Positions 1-8,724 of a stretch of 64,000 bases of DNA are shown here, in pieces. Source of the DNA: Candidatus Fermentithermobacillaceae bacterium. GTDB lineage: Bacteria > Bacillota > Sulfobacillia > Fermentithermobacillales > Fermentithermobacillaceae. The stretch is taken from NCBI GenBank assembly GCA_012837895.1, contig DUQH01000141.1, forward strand, positions 35,727-99,726. Reading direction: 5' to 3'. A program made the translations under genes and the position numbers. The notes below the pieces were generated by a model. That model did not search any database, was not told where the DNA came from, and saw nothing but the letters and a program-made list of their open reading frames with translations. Position 1 is the first letter of the stretch. Every line of letters starts with the position of its first letter.

Positions 1-1
1 A

Positions 2-1264
2 ATGAAATCCATGAATCATGTGTTCAAAGGCAAGAAGAACTACGCTAGGGCTAAGTTTGACGGTTGTTCCGAGGGTAAGGATCACATCCACAACAGAGGA
101 AAGAGGTTCATCATTAGCAGTTTCCGCACAGTTAGCATTGCAGCATTTCTGGCTGCTGTCATATTTCTAGCCGGTTGCACCGGTTCAGGGGCAGACAGCC
201 CTCCTGCCTCAGGCGGGTCTGATGGCGACAAGATAATCAAGATCGGCATGGTCGGGCCTCTCACCGGTGACTATGCCACTTACGGGCAGAGCGTGAGAAA
301 TGGTGTCCAGACAGCCATCGACGAGATTAACGCAGAGGGCGGCGTTAACGGGTTCACTCTCCAGCTTATTGCCGAGGACAGCAAAGGTGAATCCACTGAA
401 GCTGCCAATGCAGTCCAGAAACTCATTGACCAAGACAAAGTAACCGCAATCGTAGGAGCTGTGCTGAGCGGCGAAACCGCAACTGTAGCTCCGATTGCTC
501 AGGATTCAGGAGTCCTGATGGTTACTCCATCATCTACCGCTCCCGGATTGACAGACACCGGCGACTACATATTCCGCAACGTGATTACTGACGATGTCCA
601 GGCCAGGCAGTTGGCCGAATATGTCGTATCTGAGTTAGGCCTCAAGAAATTTGCAGTGCTTTACGCCAACAACGACTACGGCGTCGCCCTGAAGGACAAT
701 TTCACCGCCAAAGTTGAAGAACTAGGCGCTTCAGTTGTAGGTGTTGAGTCGTACCTCGACGGCGATGAGGATTTCAGGGCCCAGCTCACAAAGATCGGCA
801 ATGAAGTTGATGCCCTGTACATCGCAGGGTATTACACAGAAGCTGCCAAGATCGCACAGCAGGCCAGGCGACAGGGTATAGAGGCCAGGCTCCTTGGCGC
901 AGATGGCTTCTATTCAGGTAAACTCGTTGAACTCGGTGGCGATGCTGTCGAAGGTGCCTTGTTCACCGCCGGGTTCTACTCAGGCGACTCGTCAGAAAAT
1001 GTTCAAGCCTTCGTCTCAACCTACAAGCAGAAGTACTCGGAAGAGCCTGATATGTTTGCTGCCAACGCCTACGACACTATGAAGATAGTGGCGCAAGCCT
1101 TGGAGAAGGCGGGTAACGACAGGGCGGCGCTTAAGGCTGAAATGGCTAATGTCAAGGACTTCCCAGGGGTTACCGGTACAACCTCCTTCGACGACAGGGG
1201 AGAAGCGGTGAAGGAAGTCATAATTCTCAAGGTTGAGAACGGGAAGTTCAGCCGGGCTAGGTAA
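2..1264 (+). CDS. livK: Branched-chain amino-acid ABC transporter substrate-binding lipoprotein
   Basis: Extracellular receptor that captures leucine/isoleucine/valine-type amino acids for the LivHMGF importer that follows. A hydrophobic segment ends in the lipobox LAGC with Cys59 as the likely lipidated residue, followed by a Ser/Gly/Pro linker and a type-1 periplasmic-binding fold beginning IIKIGMVGPLTGDYATYG. Length from the lipobox (about 360 residues) is normal for LivK. The N-terminus is uncertain: from the ATG at base 2 there are about 35 charged residues before the hydrophobic stretch, unusually long for a signal peptide. A ribosome-binding-like purine stretch lies at 95-106, just before the hydrophobic part, but no ATG/GTG/TTG follows it. 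The gene may also begin before the window. First gene of the liv operon; substrate range is inferred from family. Confidence 0.9.
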   Translation: MKSMNHVFKGKKNYARAKFDGCSEGKDHIHNRGKRFIISSFRTVSIAAFLAAVIFLAGCTGSGADSPPASGGSDGDKIIKIGMVGPLTGDYATYGQSVRNGVQTAIDEINAEGGVNGFTLQLIAEDSKGESTEAANAVQKLIDQDKVTAIVGAVLSGETATVAPIAQDSGVLMVTPSSTAPGLTDTGDYIFRNVITDDVQARQLAEYVVSELGLKKFAVLYANNDYGVALKDNFTAKVEELGASVVGVESYLDGDEDFRAQLTKIGNEVDALYIAGYYTEAAKIAQQARRQGIEARLLGADGFYSGKLVELGGDAVEGALFTAGFYSGDSSENVQAFVSTYKQKYSEEPDMFAANAYDTMKIVAQALEKAGNDRAALKAEMANVKDFPGVTGTTSFDDRGEAVKEVIILKVENGKFSRAR

Positions 1265-1362
1265 CAGCCGTGCCAGATGATAGCCAAATCAGGTAACACG
1301 GGTAACTGTGTCTTAAAGCAGCTACTGATTGGATGTAGTTGAGTACCAGGCAAAAGCGGGGT

Positions 1363-1412
1363 AGGAGCAGGTCTTGTTTCCATGACTTGAGATTTAGGTG
1401 CTGTCTGCTCCT
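1363..1412 (+). promoter_or_regulatory. Inverted repeat between livK and livH
   Basis: AGGAGCAG at 1363-1370 pairs perfectly with CTGCTCCT at 1405-1412, and the flanking GGG/CCC extends the stem beyond one mismatch. It lies in the 185-bp gap between livK and livH. Hairpins at this place in binding-protein transporter operons often stabilise the upstream mRNA or partly terminate it, so that the receptor is made in excess over the membrane genes. That role is inference here. Confidence 0.45.
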
Positions 1413-1449
1413 CCCCAGGCCTGCTTGGACTTAGGCGGAGGTGTGTGTT

Positions 1450-2319
1450 TTGCTGCAGCAAGTTGTCAACGGACTCACCCTAGGCAGTTCTTACGCACTT
1501 ATTGCCCTGGGATATACCATGGTTTACGGCGTGTTGCGCCTCATCAATTTTGCCCATGGCGAAATCTACATGGTGGGTGCTTTCATAGGGCTTACTGCTT
1601 CTCAGATAGCAGGGCTTCCGTTTGCCGCTGCGATGGTGATTGCAATGGCGGGGGCGGCGGTCGTGGGTGTTGTAGTTGAAAGGATCGCGTACAGGCCGCT
1701 CAGAAAAGCTCCCCGCCTTGCAGCGCTCATCAGCGCAATAGGCATGTCGATATTCCTGCGTAACCTTGCCCTTGCTGTGATGGGGCCTCAGACCAGGGCA
1801 TTTCCTATTCCCTTTGAAGTGAAACAGTTCACCACCGGCAGGTTACGGATAAGTTCGTTCGATGTACTCATTCTGCTTACAAGCGTCGGACTCATGCTTG
1901 GGCTTCATTTCCTAGTCCACAAAACAAAGATCGGAAAAGCTATGAGGGCCACGGCCGAGGACAAAGAAACTGCCAGTTTAATGGGGATAAGTGTTAACCG
2001 TGTCATCGCCTTCACTTTTGCCATCGGTTCCGCTTTGGCAGCATCAGCAGGGGTCCTGATAGGAATGAATTTCAACGCAGTTGATCCGTCTATGGGCATG
2101 ATGCCGGGGCTCAAAGGTTTTACGGCCGCTGTTTTGGGAGGCGTCGGGAGCATCCCGGGAGCTATGTTAGGCGGCATTCTGCTTGGCATGGCCGAAGTCA
2201 TGGGGGTTGCCCTTCTCAAGTCAGAATGGAGAGACGCGATTGCCTTCGGGATACTGGCTTTGGTGCTGCTTGTGAAACCCTCCGGGATACTTGGCCGAAA
2301 TCTGCAGGAGAAGGTGTAA
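1450..2319 (+). CDS. livH: Branched-chain amino-acid ABC transporter permease LivH
   Basis: Integral membrane subunit (289 residues) forming half of the translocation pore with LivM. The N-terminus (LQQVVNGLTLGSSYALIALG) and the later LKGFTAAVLGGVGSIPGAM segment are characteristic of LivH. The start is taken as TTG 1450 because a GGCGGAGG ribosome binding site at 1434-1441 is correctly spaced for it; the upstream GTG at 1441 would overlap that site. The gene ends directly against the livM start at 2320, and the livM ribosome binding site lies inside its last codons, indicating translational coupling. Confidence 0.92.
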   Translation: MLQQVVNGLTLGSSYALIALGYTMVYGVLRLINFAHGEIYMVGAFIGLTASQIAGLPFAAAMVIAMAGAAVVGVVVERIAYRPLRKAPRLAALISAIGMSIFLRNLALAVMGPQTRAFPIPFEVKQFTTGRLRISSFDVLILLTSVGLMLGLHFLVHKTKIGKAMRATAEDKETASLMGISVNRVIAFTFAIGSALAASAGVLIGMNFNAVDPSMGMMPGLKGFTAAVLGGVGSIPGAMLGGILLGMAEVMGVALLKSEWRDAIAFGILALVLLVKPSGILGRNLQEKV

Positions 2320-3381
2320 ATGATGATTAGTCCGTATTATTACCAGCTGCTGGTGATTGCCAGCATCAATGCAATCATGGCGCTGAGCCTCAATCTGGTC
2401 ACAGGATGCGCAGGGCAGCTTTCTCTTGGGCACGCGGCGTTCATGGGAATCGGGGCATACACTGCAGGAATTCTGACGTCGGTTTATGATGTGCCCTTTG
2501 CTGTGTCGCTGATTGCAGGAGGGGCAGTGGCGGCATTGGCTGGCTTGATCGTGGGACTTCCGACGCTACGGCTCAAAGGAGACTACCTTGCCATTGCTAC
2601 CCTGGGTTTTGGAGAGATTATCCGAGTAGCTATCCTCAATATGGGAATCACCGGCGGTCCGTTTGGCTTAAGGGGTATATCCAAGCACACCAACCTTGCC
2701 CTGGCGGCGACTGCTGCCGTCTTGGTGTACTGGACGATGACCCGTCTCATGAACTCACGCTTCGGCCGGGCGCTTACTGCCATCCGCGAGGACGAAGTCG
2801 CAGCCGTGGCGATGGGCATTGACGTTACACGTTGCAAGGTACTCGCTTTTGTAATAAGTGCAGCGTGGGCAGGGGTTGCAGGAGGGCTTTTCGCCCACTG
2901 GTTCAGGTATTTGCACCCGTCCTCCTTTGCTTTTGCCGCCTCAGTGGAAATCCTCAGCATGGTGGTCCTGGGAGGCATGGGCAGTCTGGAAGGCCCGGTT
3001 ATCGGCGCTGTGGTGTTGACGTACGCGCCTGAATTGCTCCGGGGTGTGTCTGACTTTGTATCCCGGCACCGCATGCTGTTCTACGGTGCGCTGCTGGTAA
3101 TCATGATGCTGGTGCGTCCCCAGGGGCTGGTAGGGGCCGGGGTGAAGGGCCTCCGTGCCGCGAGGTTGAGCAAGTTTCAGGGGTTTGGAAGGCTTCAGTC
3201 CAGCAAGCTAGGACAGTGGATTGCTGCAGCTATGGAAAAAGTGCACTGGAAAGGTTCAACGGGCAGCGACGATAGCTGTGTTGTTAACGAGCATGTGTCC
3301 GGATTGGCTATTGGTCCTGGCACCGGTTCAACAGGTACCGGGGTAGGGCGCGGAGGAGGGGAAGAAAATGCCGGTTCTTGA
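2320..3381 (+). CDS. livM: Branched-chain amino-acid ABC transporter permease LivM
   Basis: Second membrane subunit of the leucine-type importer. It shows the LivM landmarks LSLNLVTGCAGQLSLGHAAF near the N-terminus and the EAA-type loop with VVLGGMGSLEGPVIGA. At 353 residues it is longer than usual: after the last membrane helix (about residue 270) there is a soluble tail of roughly 75 residues ending in a Gly/Thr-rich stretch. The final 14 bases overlap the start of livG, so part of the tail is encoded by the livG ribosome-binding region. No function for the tail is recognised. Confidence 0.92.
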   Translation: MMISPYYYQLLVIASINAIMALSLNLVTGCAGQLSLGHAAFMGIGAYTAGILTSVYDVPFAVSLIAGGAVAALAGLIVGLPTLRLKGDYLAIATLGFGEIIRVAILNMGITGGPFGLRGISKHTNLALAATAAVLVYWTMTRLMNSRFGRALTAIREDEVAAVAMGIDVTRCKVLAFVISAAWAGVAGGLFAHWFRYLHPSSFAFAASVEILSMVVLGGMGSLEGPVIGAVVLTYAPELLRGVSDFVSRHRMLFYGALLVIMMLVRPQGLVGAGVKGLRAARLSKFQGFGRLQSSKLGQWIAAAMEKVHWKGSTGSDDSCVVNEHVSGLAIGPGTGSTGTGVGRGGGEENAGS

Positions 3382-4141
3382 ATTGAGAGAAGTGAGCAAA
3401 TCATTCGGAGGTATTACAGCCGTGCGTGAGGTCAGCCTGTCGGTTAATCCTGGTGACATCCTAGGTTTGATAGGCCCTAACGGGGCAGGCAAGACTACCT
3501 TGTTCAACCTGGTAACCGGCATATACAGCCCGAGTTCCGGGGAGATCCTTCTCGACGGACGCAATCTGGCTGCGTTGCAGCCTCACCAGATAACCAATTC
3601 GGGTCTCGCCCGTACTTTTCAGAACATCAGGATTTTTGGCCAGATGAGCGTACTGGAGAATGTGATGATAGGCAGGCACTGTCGCACGAGGTCAGGGATC
3701 TTAGGAGCCATCCTAGGCATGCCAGGAGTGAAAAAGGAAGAGAAGGAGACCAGGGAACGATGTCTCGAACTTCTGGACTTCGTTGGATTGGACGTCGACC
3801 CGGATGAAAAGGCATCGAACCTTTCATATGGGCAGCAGAGGCAGCTGGAGATCGCCAGGGCACTTGCCACTGATCCGGAACTCCTGTTGCTTGATGAGCC
3901 GGCTGCGGGTATGAACCTCCAGGAGACAAAAGAGATTACCTCGCTGATCAAGCGCATCAGGGATGCAGGCAAGACCATCCTCCTCATAGAGCACGATATG
4001 CGGATGGTCATGGGCACGGCAGATAGAGTGGCTGTTCTGGACCACGGGACGAAGATTGCAGAAGGAAGTCCGAAGGAAGTCCAGCGGGACCCGGCTGTCA
4101 TTAAGGCGTACTTGGGAGATGAAGCAAATGTTGTCGCTTAA
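3368..4141 (+). CDS. livG: Branched-chain amino-acid ABC transporter ATP-binding protein LivG
   Basis: Cytoplasmic ATPase (257 residues) powering the Liv importer together with LivF. Walker A is GPNGAGKTT, the ABC signature region reads LSYGQQRQLEIARAL, Walker B is LLLLDEPAAGMN, and the switch histidine is in LLIEHDMRMV. LivG-specific features include ARTFQNIRIF after the Q-loop. The start overlaps livM by 14 bases and has a GGAGGAGGGG ribosome binding site just upstream. Confidence 0.95.
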   Translation: MPVLELREVSKSFGGITAVREVSLSVNPGDILGLIGPNGAGKTTLFNLVTGIYSPSSGEILLDGRNLAALQPHQITNSGLARTFQNIRIFGQMSVLENVMIGRHCRTRSGILGAILGMPGVKKEEKETRERCLELLDFVGLDVDPDEKASNLSYGQQRQLEIARALATDPELLLLDEPAAGMNLQETKEITSLIKRIRDAGKTILLIEHDMRMVMGTADRVAVLDHGTKIAEGSPKEVQRDPAVIKAYLGDEANVVA

Positions 4142-4844
4142 GAATGTTGTGACTTGCTATGGGTCGATAAGGGCGCTGAAAGGGGTCTCCATGGAAGTTG
4201 CCCAGGGTGAGATTGTGGCCCTGATCGGGGCTAACGGGGCTGGGAAGACAACTACGCTCAAGACTATCTCCGGCCTTTTGAAGCCTGCTGAAGGGGCAAT
4301 TAAGTTTGACGATGTGGACATAACCCGGAGCAACCCTGAAGACATTGTGAAAATAGGCATCTCCCACGTACCCGAAGGAAGACGGGTGTTTTCACAGATG
4401 ACTGTCATTGAGAACCTGGAGCTGGGTGCGTATTCCAGGTCAGGGAGAGGACTTGGTAGGCAGCAGATTAGGGATGATCTGGCCCAGGTGTTTTCGCTGT
4501 TCCCCCAGCTAAAGGGGAGGGAAAAGCAGCTCGCAGGGACCTTGAGCGGAGGGGAGCAGCAGATGCTTGCCATGGGGCGGGCGCTTATGTCCAGGCCGAA
4601 GGTGCTGCTCTTAGATGAGCCTTCCATGGGGCTTGCACCTATGATCGTGAAGGATGTTTTCCGCATCATAAGGGAAATCAACCGTGGCGGCACTACCGTG
4701 CTGCTTGTGGAGCAAAACGCCCACTTGGCGCTCAACACTGCTTCGCGTGCCTATGTGCTTGAGACCGGTAAGGTGGTACTCCATGGTGAGTCGCGTGAAT
4801 TGCTGAACAACGATAAAGTCCGCGAGGCTTATCTGGGGGAATGA
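4128..4844 (+). CDS. livF: Branched-chain amino-acid ABC transporter ATP-binding protein LivF
   Basis: Second ATPase of the importer (238 residues). Walker A is GANGAGKTTT, the signature is LSGGEQQMLAMGRAL, Walker B is VLLLDEPSMGLAP, and the H-loop region reads LLVEQNAHLAL; the SMGLAP and EQNA patterns are typical of LivF. The ATG at 4128 is preferred: a GGGAG site at 4114-4118 is well spaced for it, whereas the in-frame ATG at 4119 abuts that site. It overlaps livG by 14 bases. It is the last gene of the operon, followed directly by the 53-bp repeat array. Confidence 0.94.
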   Translation: MLSLKNVVTCYGSIRALKGVSMEVAQGEIVALIGANGAGKTTTLKTISGLLKPAEGAIKFDDVDITRSNPEDIVKIGISHVPEGRRVFSQMTVIENLELGAYSRSGRGLGRQQIRDDLAQVFSLFPQLKGREKQLAGTLSGGEQQMLAMGRALMSRPKVLLLDEPSMGLAPMIVKDVFRIIREINRGGTTVLLVEQNAHLALNTASRAYVLETGKVVLHGESRELLNNDKVREAYLGE

Positions 4845-4858
4845 TTGTGGTGGCGCCT

Positions 4859-5526
4859 ATTGGTGCATGTGATGCACCGACTTGGCTCGTTCTTGCGAGT
4901 TGACGGCGCTGAATGGTGCACGTGGCGCACCATTTTGGCTTTTTTTTCGCGGGATGACGGCTCCTAATGGCTCATGTGGTGTACCATTTTGGCCCTTTTT
5001 GGCGGGACGGCAGCCCTAAATGGTGTACGTGGTGTACCGTTTTGGCCTTTTATCGCGGGATGACGGCTCGTAATGGTGCATGTGATGCACCGATTTGGCT
5101 CTTTCTTGTGGGATCGCAACGTTAAATGGTGCACGTGGTACACCGTTTTGACTCTTTTTGGCGGGACGGCAGCCCTAAATGGTGCACGTGATGCACCATT
5201 TTGGCTTTTTTTCGTGGGATGGCGGCGCCAAATGGCTCACGTGATGCACCATTTTGGCTCTTTTTCACAGCATGACGGCTCCTAATGGTGCATGTGGTGC
5301 ACCGATTTGACTCTTTCTGGCGGGATCGCAACGCTAAATGGTACACGTGGTGCACCGTTTTCGCTCTTTTTCGCATGATGGCAGTGCTAAATGGCGCACG
5401 TGGTGCACCGTTTTGGCTCCTTTTGGCGGGATGGCAGCCCTAAATGGTGCACGTGATGCACCAATCTGGCGCCTCCTTATGAACTGACGGCGCATAATGG
5501 CATACGCAGTGCACCGTTTTGCCCGC
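4859..5526 (+). repeat. Tandem array of about 12.5 copies of a 53-bp palindromic unit
   Basis: Units begin at 4859, 4912, 4966, 5019, 5072, 5125, 5178, 5231, 5284, 5337, 5390, 5443 and 5496 (last partial); one is 54 bp, the rest 53 bp. Each starts AATGG and holds a near-palindrome, idealised GGTGCAC-GTG-GTGCACC (7-bp arms, 3-nt loop), then a T-rich run, then GCGGGATGACGGC-like sequence and a variable last few bases. Copies differ by scattered substitutions; some changes keep the arms paired through G-U wobble (the 5019 unit). There are no unique spacers, so this is not CRISPR. The 53-bp period rotates reading frame, so coding is unlikely. Hairpin plus T-run on the plus strand, right after livF, resembles stacked intrinsic terminators. 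Confidence 0.9.
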
Positions 5527-5796
5527 TTGGGAATGTACCCCTCCGCGTTCCACCAGCAGGAACGGGCTGCAGGAAGCAAGCAGTGCGTTAACGAAACGAT
5601 CAATTGAGAAACCGGTCAATGGAGAAACCGGTCTGTCCAGGGTATCGAAGTAGGACTAACCTGCACCGAGATGCTTTGTATGCAGAAGAACGTATAGAAT
5701 AGAAAGGGACTTGCGCGGGACAGGGCAGCCCCGTAGCAGTAATAAGCGACAGAGTCTGCACTCTGCAACCGTAACTTGAGAGGAGAGGAACAACTT
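5527..5796. other. Non-coding stretch between repeat array and ABC gene
   Basis: About 270 bases with no supported gene. A short direct repeat, GAGAAACCGGTC, occurs twice at about 5607-5634. A ribosome binding site for the next gene lies at 5781-5788. Nothing else is recognised. Confidence 0.6.
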
Positions 5797-6588
5797 TTGA
5801 TCAGGGCTGAGGGACTTACCAAGGTGTACGGGGCGTTGACCGCCGTAAATGAGCTTACATTATCAGTGGGCCCAGGAGAGATATTCGGCTTTCTCGGACC
5901 GAACGGTTCAGGCAAGACCACTACGATCAAGATGCTGTGCGGGCTCTTGTCACCGACTGCAGGACGGGCAAAGATATGCGGCATTGATGTCCATGAAAAA
6001 CCGGTGGAAGCCAAGGCAATGATAGGCTACGTTCCTGACACTCCAAACGTCTATGAGAAGTTGACCGCCAGGGAACTCTTGCAGTTTGTGGCTGATCTAA
6101 GGAAGATGGACCCCAAAGAAGCTGCTGATCGCATGGAAGAGCTTCTTTACATGTTTGAACTCAGCGATAGGCAAGATGAACTCCTCTCAACTTATTCCCA
6201 TGGAATGAGGCAGAAGGTTTGCATAGCTGCGGCACTCCTGGATGAGCCTAGAGTGCTTTTCTTAGACGAGCCTACCGTAGGTTTGGATCCAAAAAGCGCC
6301 AGGTTAGTCAAAGAGGTGCTCAGGCAGTTTGCCCAGACCGGACGGGCAGTTTTCATGTCAACCCACATCTTGGAGATTGCCGAGAGGATGTGTGACCGGG
6401 TGGGTATTATTCACCAGGGACATCTGATTGCTGAAGGCAGTGTCGATGATCTCAGGCGGCGGGTTCTTCCTGGAACAGGTGAAGCGGTTTCCCTCGAGGA
6501 CCTTTTCCTCAAACTCACCGGAGGCGAGGAGTACAAAGAGCTCATCAAGCACTTGGCGCCGGATGCTGATAACCTGCAGGCTGAATAG
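5797..6588 (+). CDS. ABC-2 type transporter ATP-binding protein
   Basis: Cytoplasmic ATPase (263 residues) of an exporter whose membrane partner is the next gene. Walker A is GPNGSGKTTT, the signature is STYSHGMRQKVCIAAAL, Walker B is VLFLDEPTVGLDP and the switch region MSTHILEIAE; these resemble the CcmA/NatA-type family of ABC-2 export ATPases. A TTG at 5797 is taken as start because the AGGAGAGG site at 5781-5788 is properly spaced; the in-frame TTG at 5776 lies upstream of that site. The C-terminal about 40 residues form the extension common to this family. Substrate cannot be told from sequence. Confidence 0.88.
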   Translation: MIRAEGLTKVYGALTAVNELTLSVGPGEIFGFLGPNGSGKTTTIKMLCGLLSPTAGRAKICGIDVHEKPVEAKAMIGYVPDTPNVYEKLTARELLQFVADLRKMDPKEAADRMEELLYMFELSDRQDELLSTYSHGMRQKVCIAAALLDEPRVLFLDEPTVGLDPKSARLVKEVLRQFAQTGRAVFMSTHILEIAERMCDRVGIIHQGHLIAEGSVDDLRRRVLPGTGEAVSLEDLFLKLTGGEEYKELIKHLAPDADNLQAE

Positions 6589-6661
6589 GGTGTCTGCGGG
6601 CCTTGGAGGTCCGTCCCGGTAGCGCCACGGATAGTCTGTTTGAAAAGAAGAAGGTGTTGGT

Positions 6662-8419
6662 GTGGAGTACATATGGATGATACTTAGAACCGACTTGATG
6701 TCGGTGCTAAACAGAAGGAAGGCCGGCAAGAAGGGTAAGCTGCAGCTGGCGCTGCTGCCTGTCTTTTGGATTGGGCTGAGTGGAGGCGTATATTACGGAG
6801 CACACTTACTCTTCAGTTACCTTGATTCCTATCTTGCCGCCGTCCCGGGAATGGCTGATGCCGTAGCTCTCAACTTACTTAACGGACTCGCTCTCTACGT
6901 TATAGTCCTGGTATTTCTAAGCGGGTTTCAGCTCATCTTCCGGATAGTATATGAATCTGATGATATCGGGTTCCTGCTCTCCCAGCCTGTTCCTTCTCGA
7001 GCGGTCTTTGCAGCCAAGTTCATCACCGCGTATACATCCCTCTTGCCCATGGTATTGGTGTTTGGGGCTCCTGTCTGGTTTGCATGGGGCTCTGTTAACC
7101 GGGTAGGGCTTGGGTTTTATGTGATGGTTATGTTGTCATACTCCCTCTTGCTGCTTCTGGTGCATTCAGCGGTCACATTGATGCTGCTTGCTGCAATGAG
7201 GTACTTGCCCGGCGCCAGGTTAAAGCGCCTTTTTGTGGCTGTTACAGCGCTGCTGGGAATGTTTATGGTGCTTTCGTCTCAGGTGATGAGTTCCAGACTC
7301 TCTACAGGAGATCCTATGGAACTGCTCAGGCAGATTGAATCCGTTAACCTCAAAAAGACATGGTACCTCCCCACTACGTGGTCAGTGAACTTGGTACTCG
7401 GTACGTTGGAGAGGTTTGATGTAAGAACTTCTCATTATGCCGTGCCCCTGGCCTGCTGTGCCCTTGCCCTGGCCTGGCTTGCAGTGAAAATGTCTAACGG
7501 GTTGTATTTTGCAGGCTGGTCGGGTCTCGAGGAAAGCTCATCCACGAGCCTTGGCAAGAGAAAGGCTGCGCGGAGACGCAAGACGTCAGGCGTTTCAAGA
7601 GTCTCGGGAGCAGCTTCCGCCAGAATACATTTCTCAAGAACGTATGCTTCCCAGATGCAAGGTGCGTTTTGGACTATCCTACGAAAAGATGTGAAACTGC
7701 TGCTCCGGGATCCTGTGCTGTGGTACAGCCTGGGGACAAGCGCTATTGCGCTGGGGTGTTTCGCCTACAACACAATGCGTGGAGCTAGTGTAGGAGGAAT
7801 CGAGTATTCTCTAACCGATCGAAGCATGTTATCTAGCACCCTTGTTATGATGGCGTGCATCATGGGGTCAATAGTCGGATCCCAGACCGGAGGCGTTTCC
7901 CTGAGCCGCGAAGGTTCTTCTTTTTGGTTGCTGCAAGCTAATCCAGTTGACGGCTGGGACCTATTCCGGGCCAAACTTGCTTACGCTGTGCTTCCGAGCA
8001 TCCTATTGATGCTGCCCTTCTTCGGTGCCTTCGAATTTGGTGGTTTGCCGCATTATCCTCTATGGCGCAAGCTCTTGGTGGGTGTGTCCATTTCGACCAT
8101 AGTTGCTCTATGTCAGATTCTGCTCGATGTCTATTTTCCGGATTTCACCATTAGGGTAGAAATTGGGTCATCCAAGAGCGGGAGGGGAACCGGGAAACTA
8201 CTGACGGTGATGTTTGCCAGCATGGCCGTGGCATTAGCCCTTTCTGTGCTGCTGATGATTCCTGCCATACTGGTAACCAAGGGCACCTACCCTCAATCTT
8301 CGCTGGCCCGGCTGGACGCTGCTCTCCACGTAGCCATTGTAGCATTGGCAATTCTCATGATCTCTCTAGGCAATCGCGTTGGCTCAAAGCAAGCAGGCCG
8401 GCTCCTGAGGTCGGACTAA
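6662..8419 (+). CDS. ABC-2 type exporter membrane protein
   Basis: Large polytopic membrane protein (585 residues) 73 bases downstream of the ATPase, so very probably its permease partner. Hydrophobic segments occur in an N-terminal block (about residues 25-275) and a C-terminal block (about 350-580), separated by a basic cytoplasmic loop rich in Ser, Arg and Lys (about 290-320). This two-block layout matches fused or putative ABC exporter permeases of Firmicutes. The GTG start at 6662 has an AAGAAGAAGG site about 8 bases upstream. Substrate unknown. Confidence 0.8.
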   Translation: MEYIWMILRTDLMSVLNRRKAGKKGKLQLALLPVFWIGLSGGVYYGAHLLFSYLDSYLAAVPGMADAVALNLLNGLALYVIVLVFLSGFQLIFRIVYESDDIGFLLSQPVPSRAVFAAKFITAYTSLLPMVLVFGAPVWFAWGSVNRVGLGFYVMVMLSYSLLLLLVHSAVTLMLLAAMRYLPGARLKRLFVAVTALLGMFMVLSSQVMSSRLSTGDPMELLRQIESVNLKKTWYLPTTWSVNLVLGTLERFDVRTSHYAVPLACCALALAWLAVKMSNGLYFAGWSGLEESSSTSLGKRKAARRRKTSGVSRVSGAASARIHFSRTYASQMQGAFWTILRKDVKLLLRDPVLWYSLGTSAIALGCFAYNTMRGASVGGIEYSLTDRSMLSSTLVMMACIMGSIVGSQTGGVSLSREGSSFWLLQANPVDGWDLFRAKLAYAVLPSILLMLPFFGAFEFGGLPHYPLWRKLLVGVSISTIVALCQILLDVYFPDFTIRVEIGSSKSGRGTGKLLTVMFASMAVALALSVLLMIPAILVTKGTYPQSSLARLDAALHVAIVALAILMISLGNRVGSKQAGRLLRSD

Positions 8420-8724
8420 CAGGCCTGGATGCTTACTGCGTGCGTTCGGAGCCCTTCTAAGCTTGGTGGAAGTGTTCTTTTGAGCCGGGCGGAGCCAATT
8501 GAACACAAGCTCTGCGCTCCGGTGAGCGCATCCTATTCCAATGCGTCTCTCGTGAACTCACTGGAAGAGGAGTTCTGAGAGATTTGTGGTATAAAGGAAT
8601 CTTGTGTGGCGTTTGATGACACCTGATGCACGCCGGATGCGAGCTCCGTGTCCTCAACGTATCAGCAGGGCGGTACGAGTATGGGGCCTTTATGTCTTTT
8701 ATGGTCTGCAAAGGGGGGAGAATC
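8420..8724. other. Non-coding stretch before the C69-family gene
   Basis: About 305 bases. It contains a 6-bp inverted repeat (GTGTTC 8472-8477 with GAACAC 8501-8506) and a small hairpin (GCGCT 8514-8518 with AGCGC 8525-8529). An open frame runs into the next gene from 8626, but the conserved N-terminal cysteine of that gene argues against translation from there. Confidence 0.5.

Noticed and set aside
4859..5526. CRISPR array
   Set aside because: Units are contiguous and similar along their whole length; there are no unique spacers and no cas genes.
5073..5603. Open frames on both strands inside the 53-bp array (Thr/Cys/His-rich peptides)
   Set aside because: The 53-bp period changes frame each unit, the frames lack ribosome binding sites, and the composition follows from the repeat itself.
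8626..8724. N-terminal extension of the C69-family hydrolase
   Set aside because: It would bury the catalytic N-terminal cysteine, and the good ribosome binding site lies just before ATG 8725.
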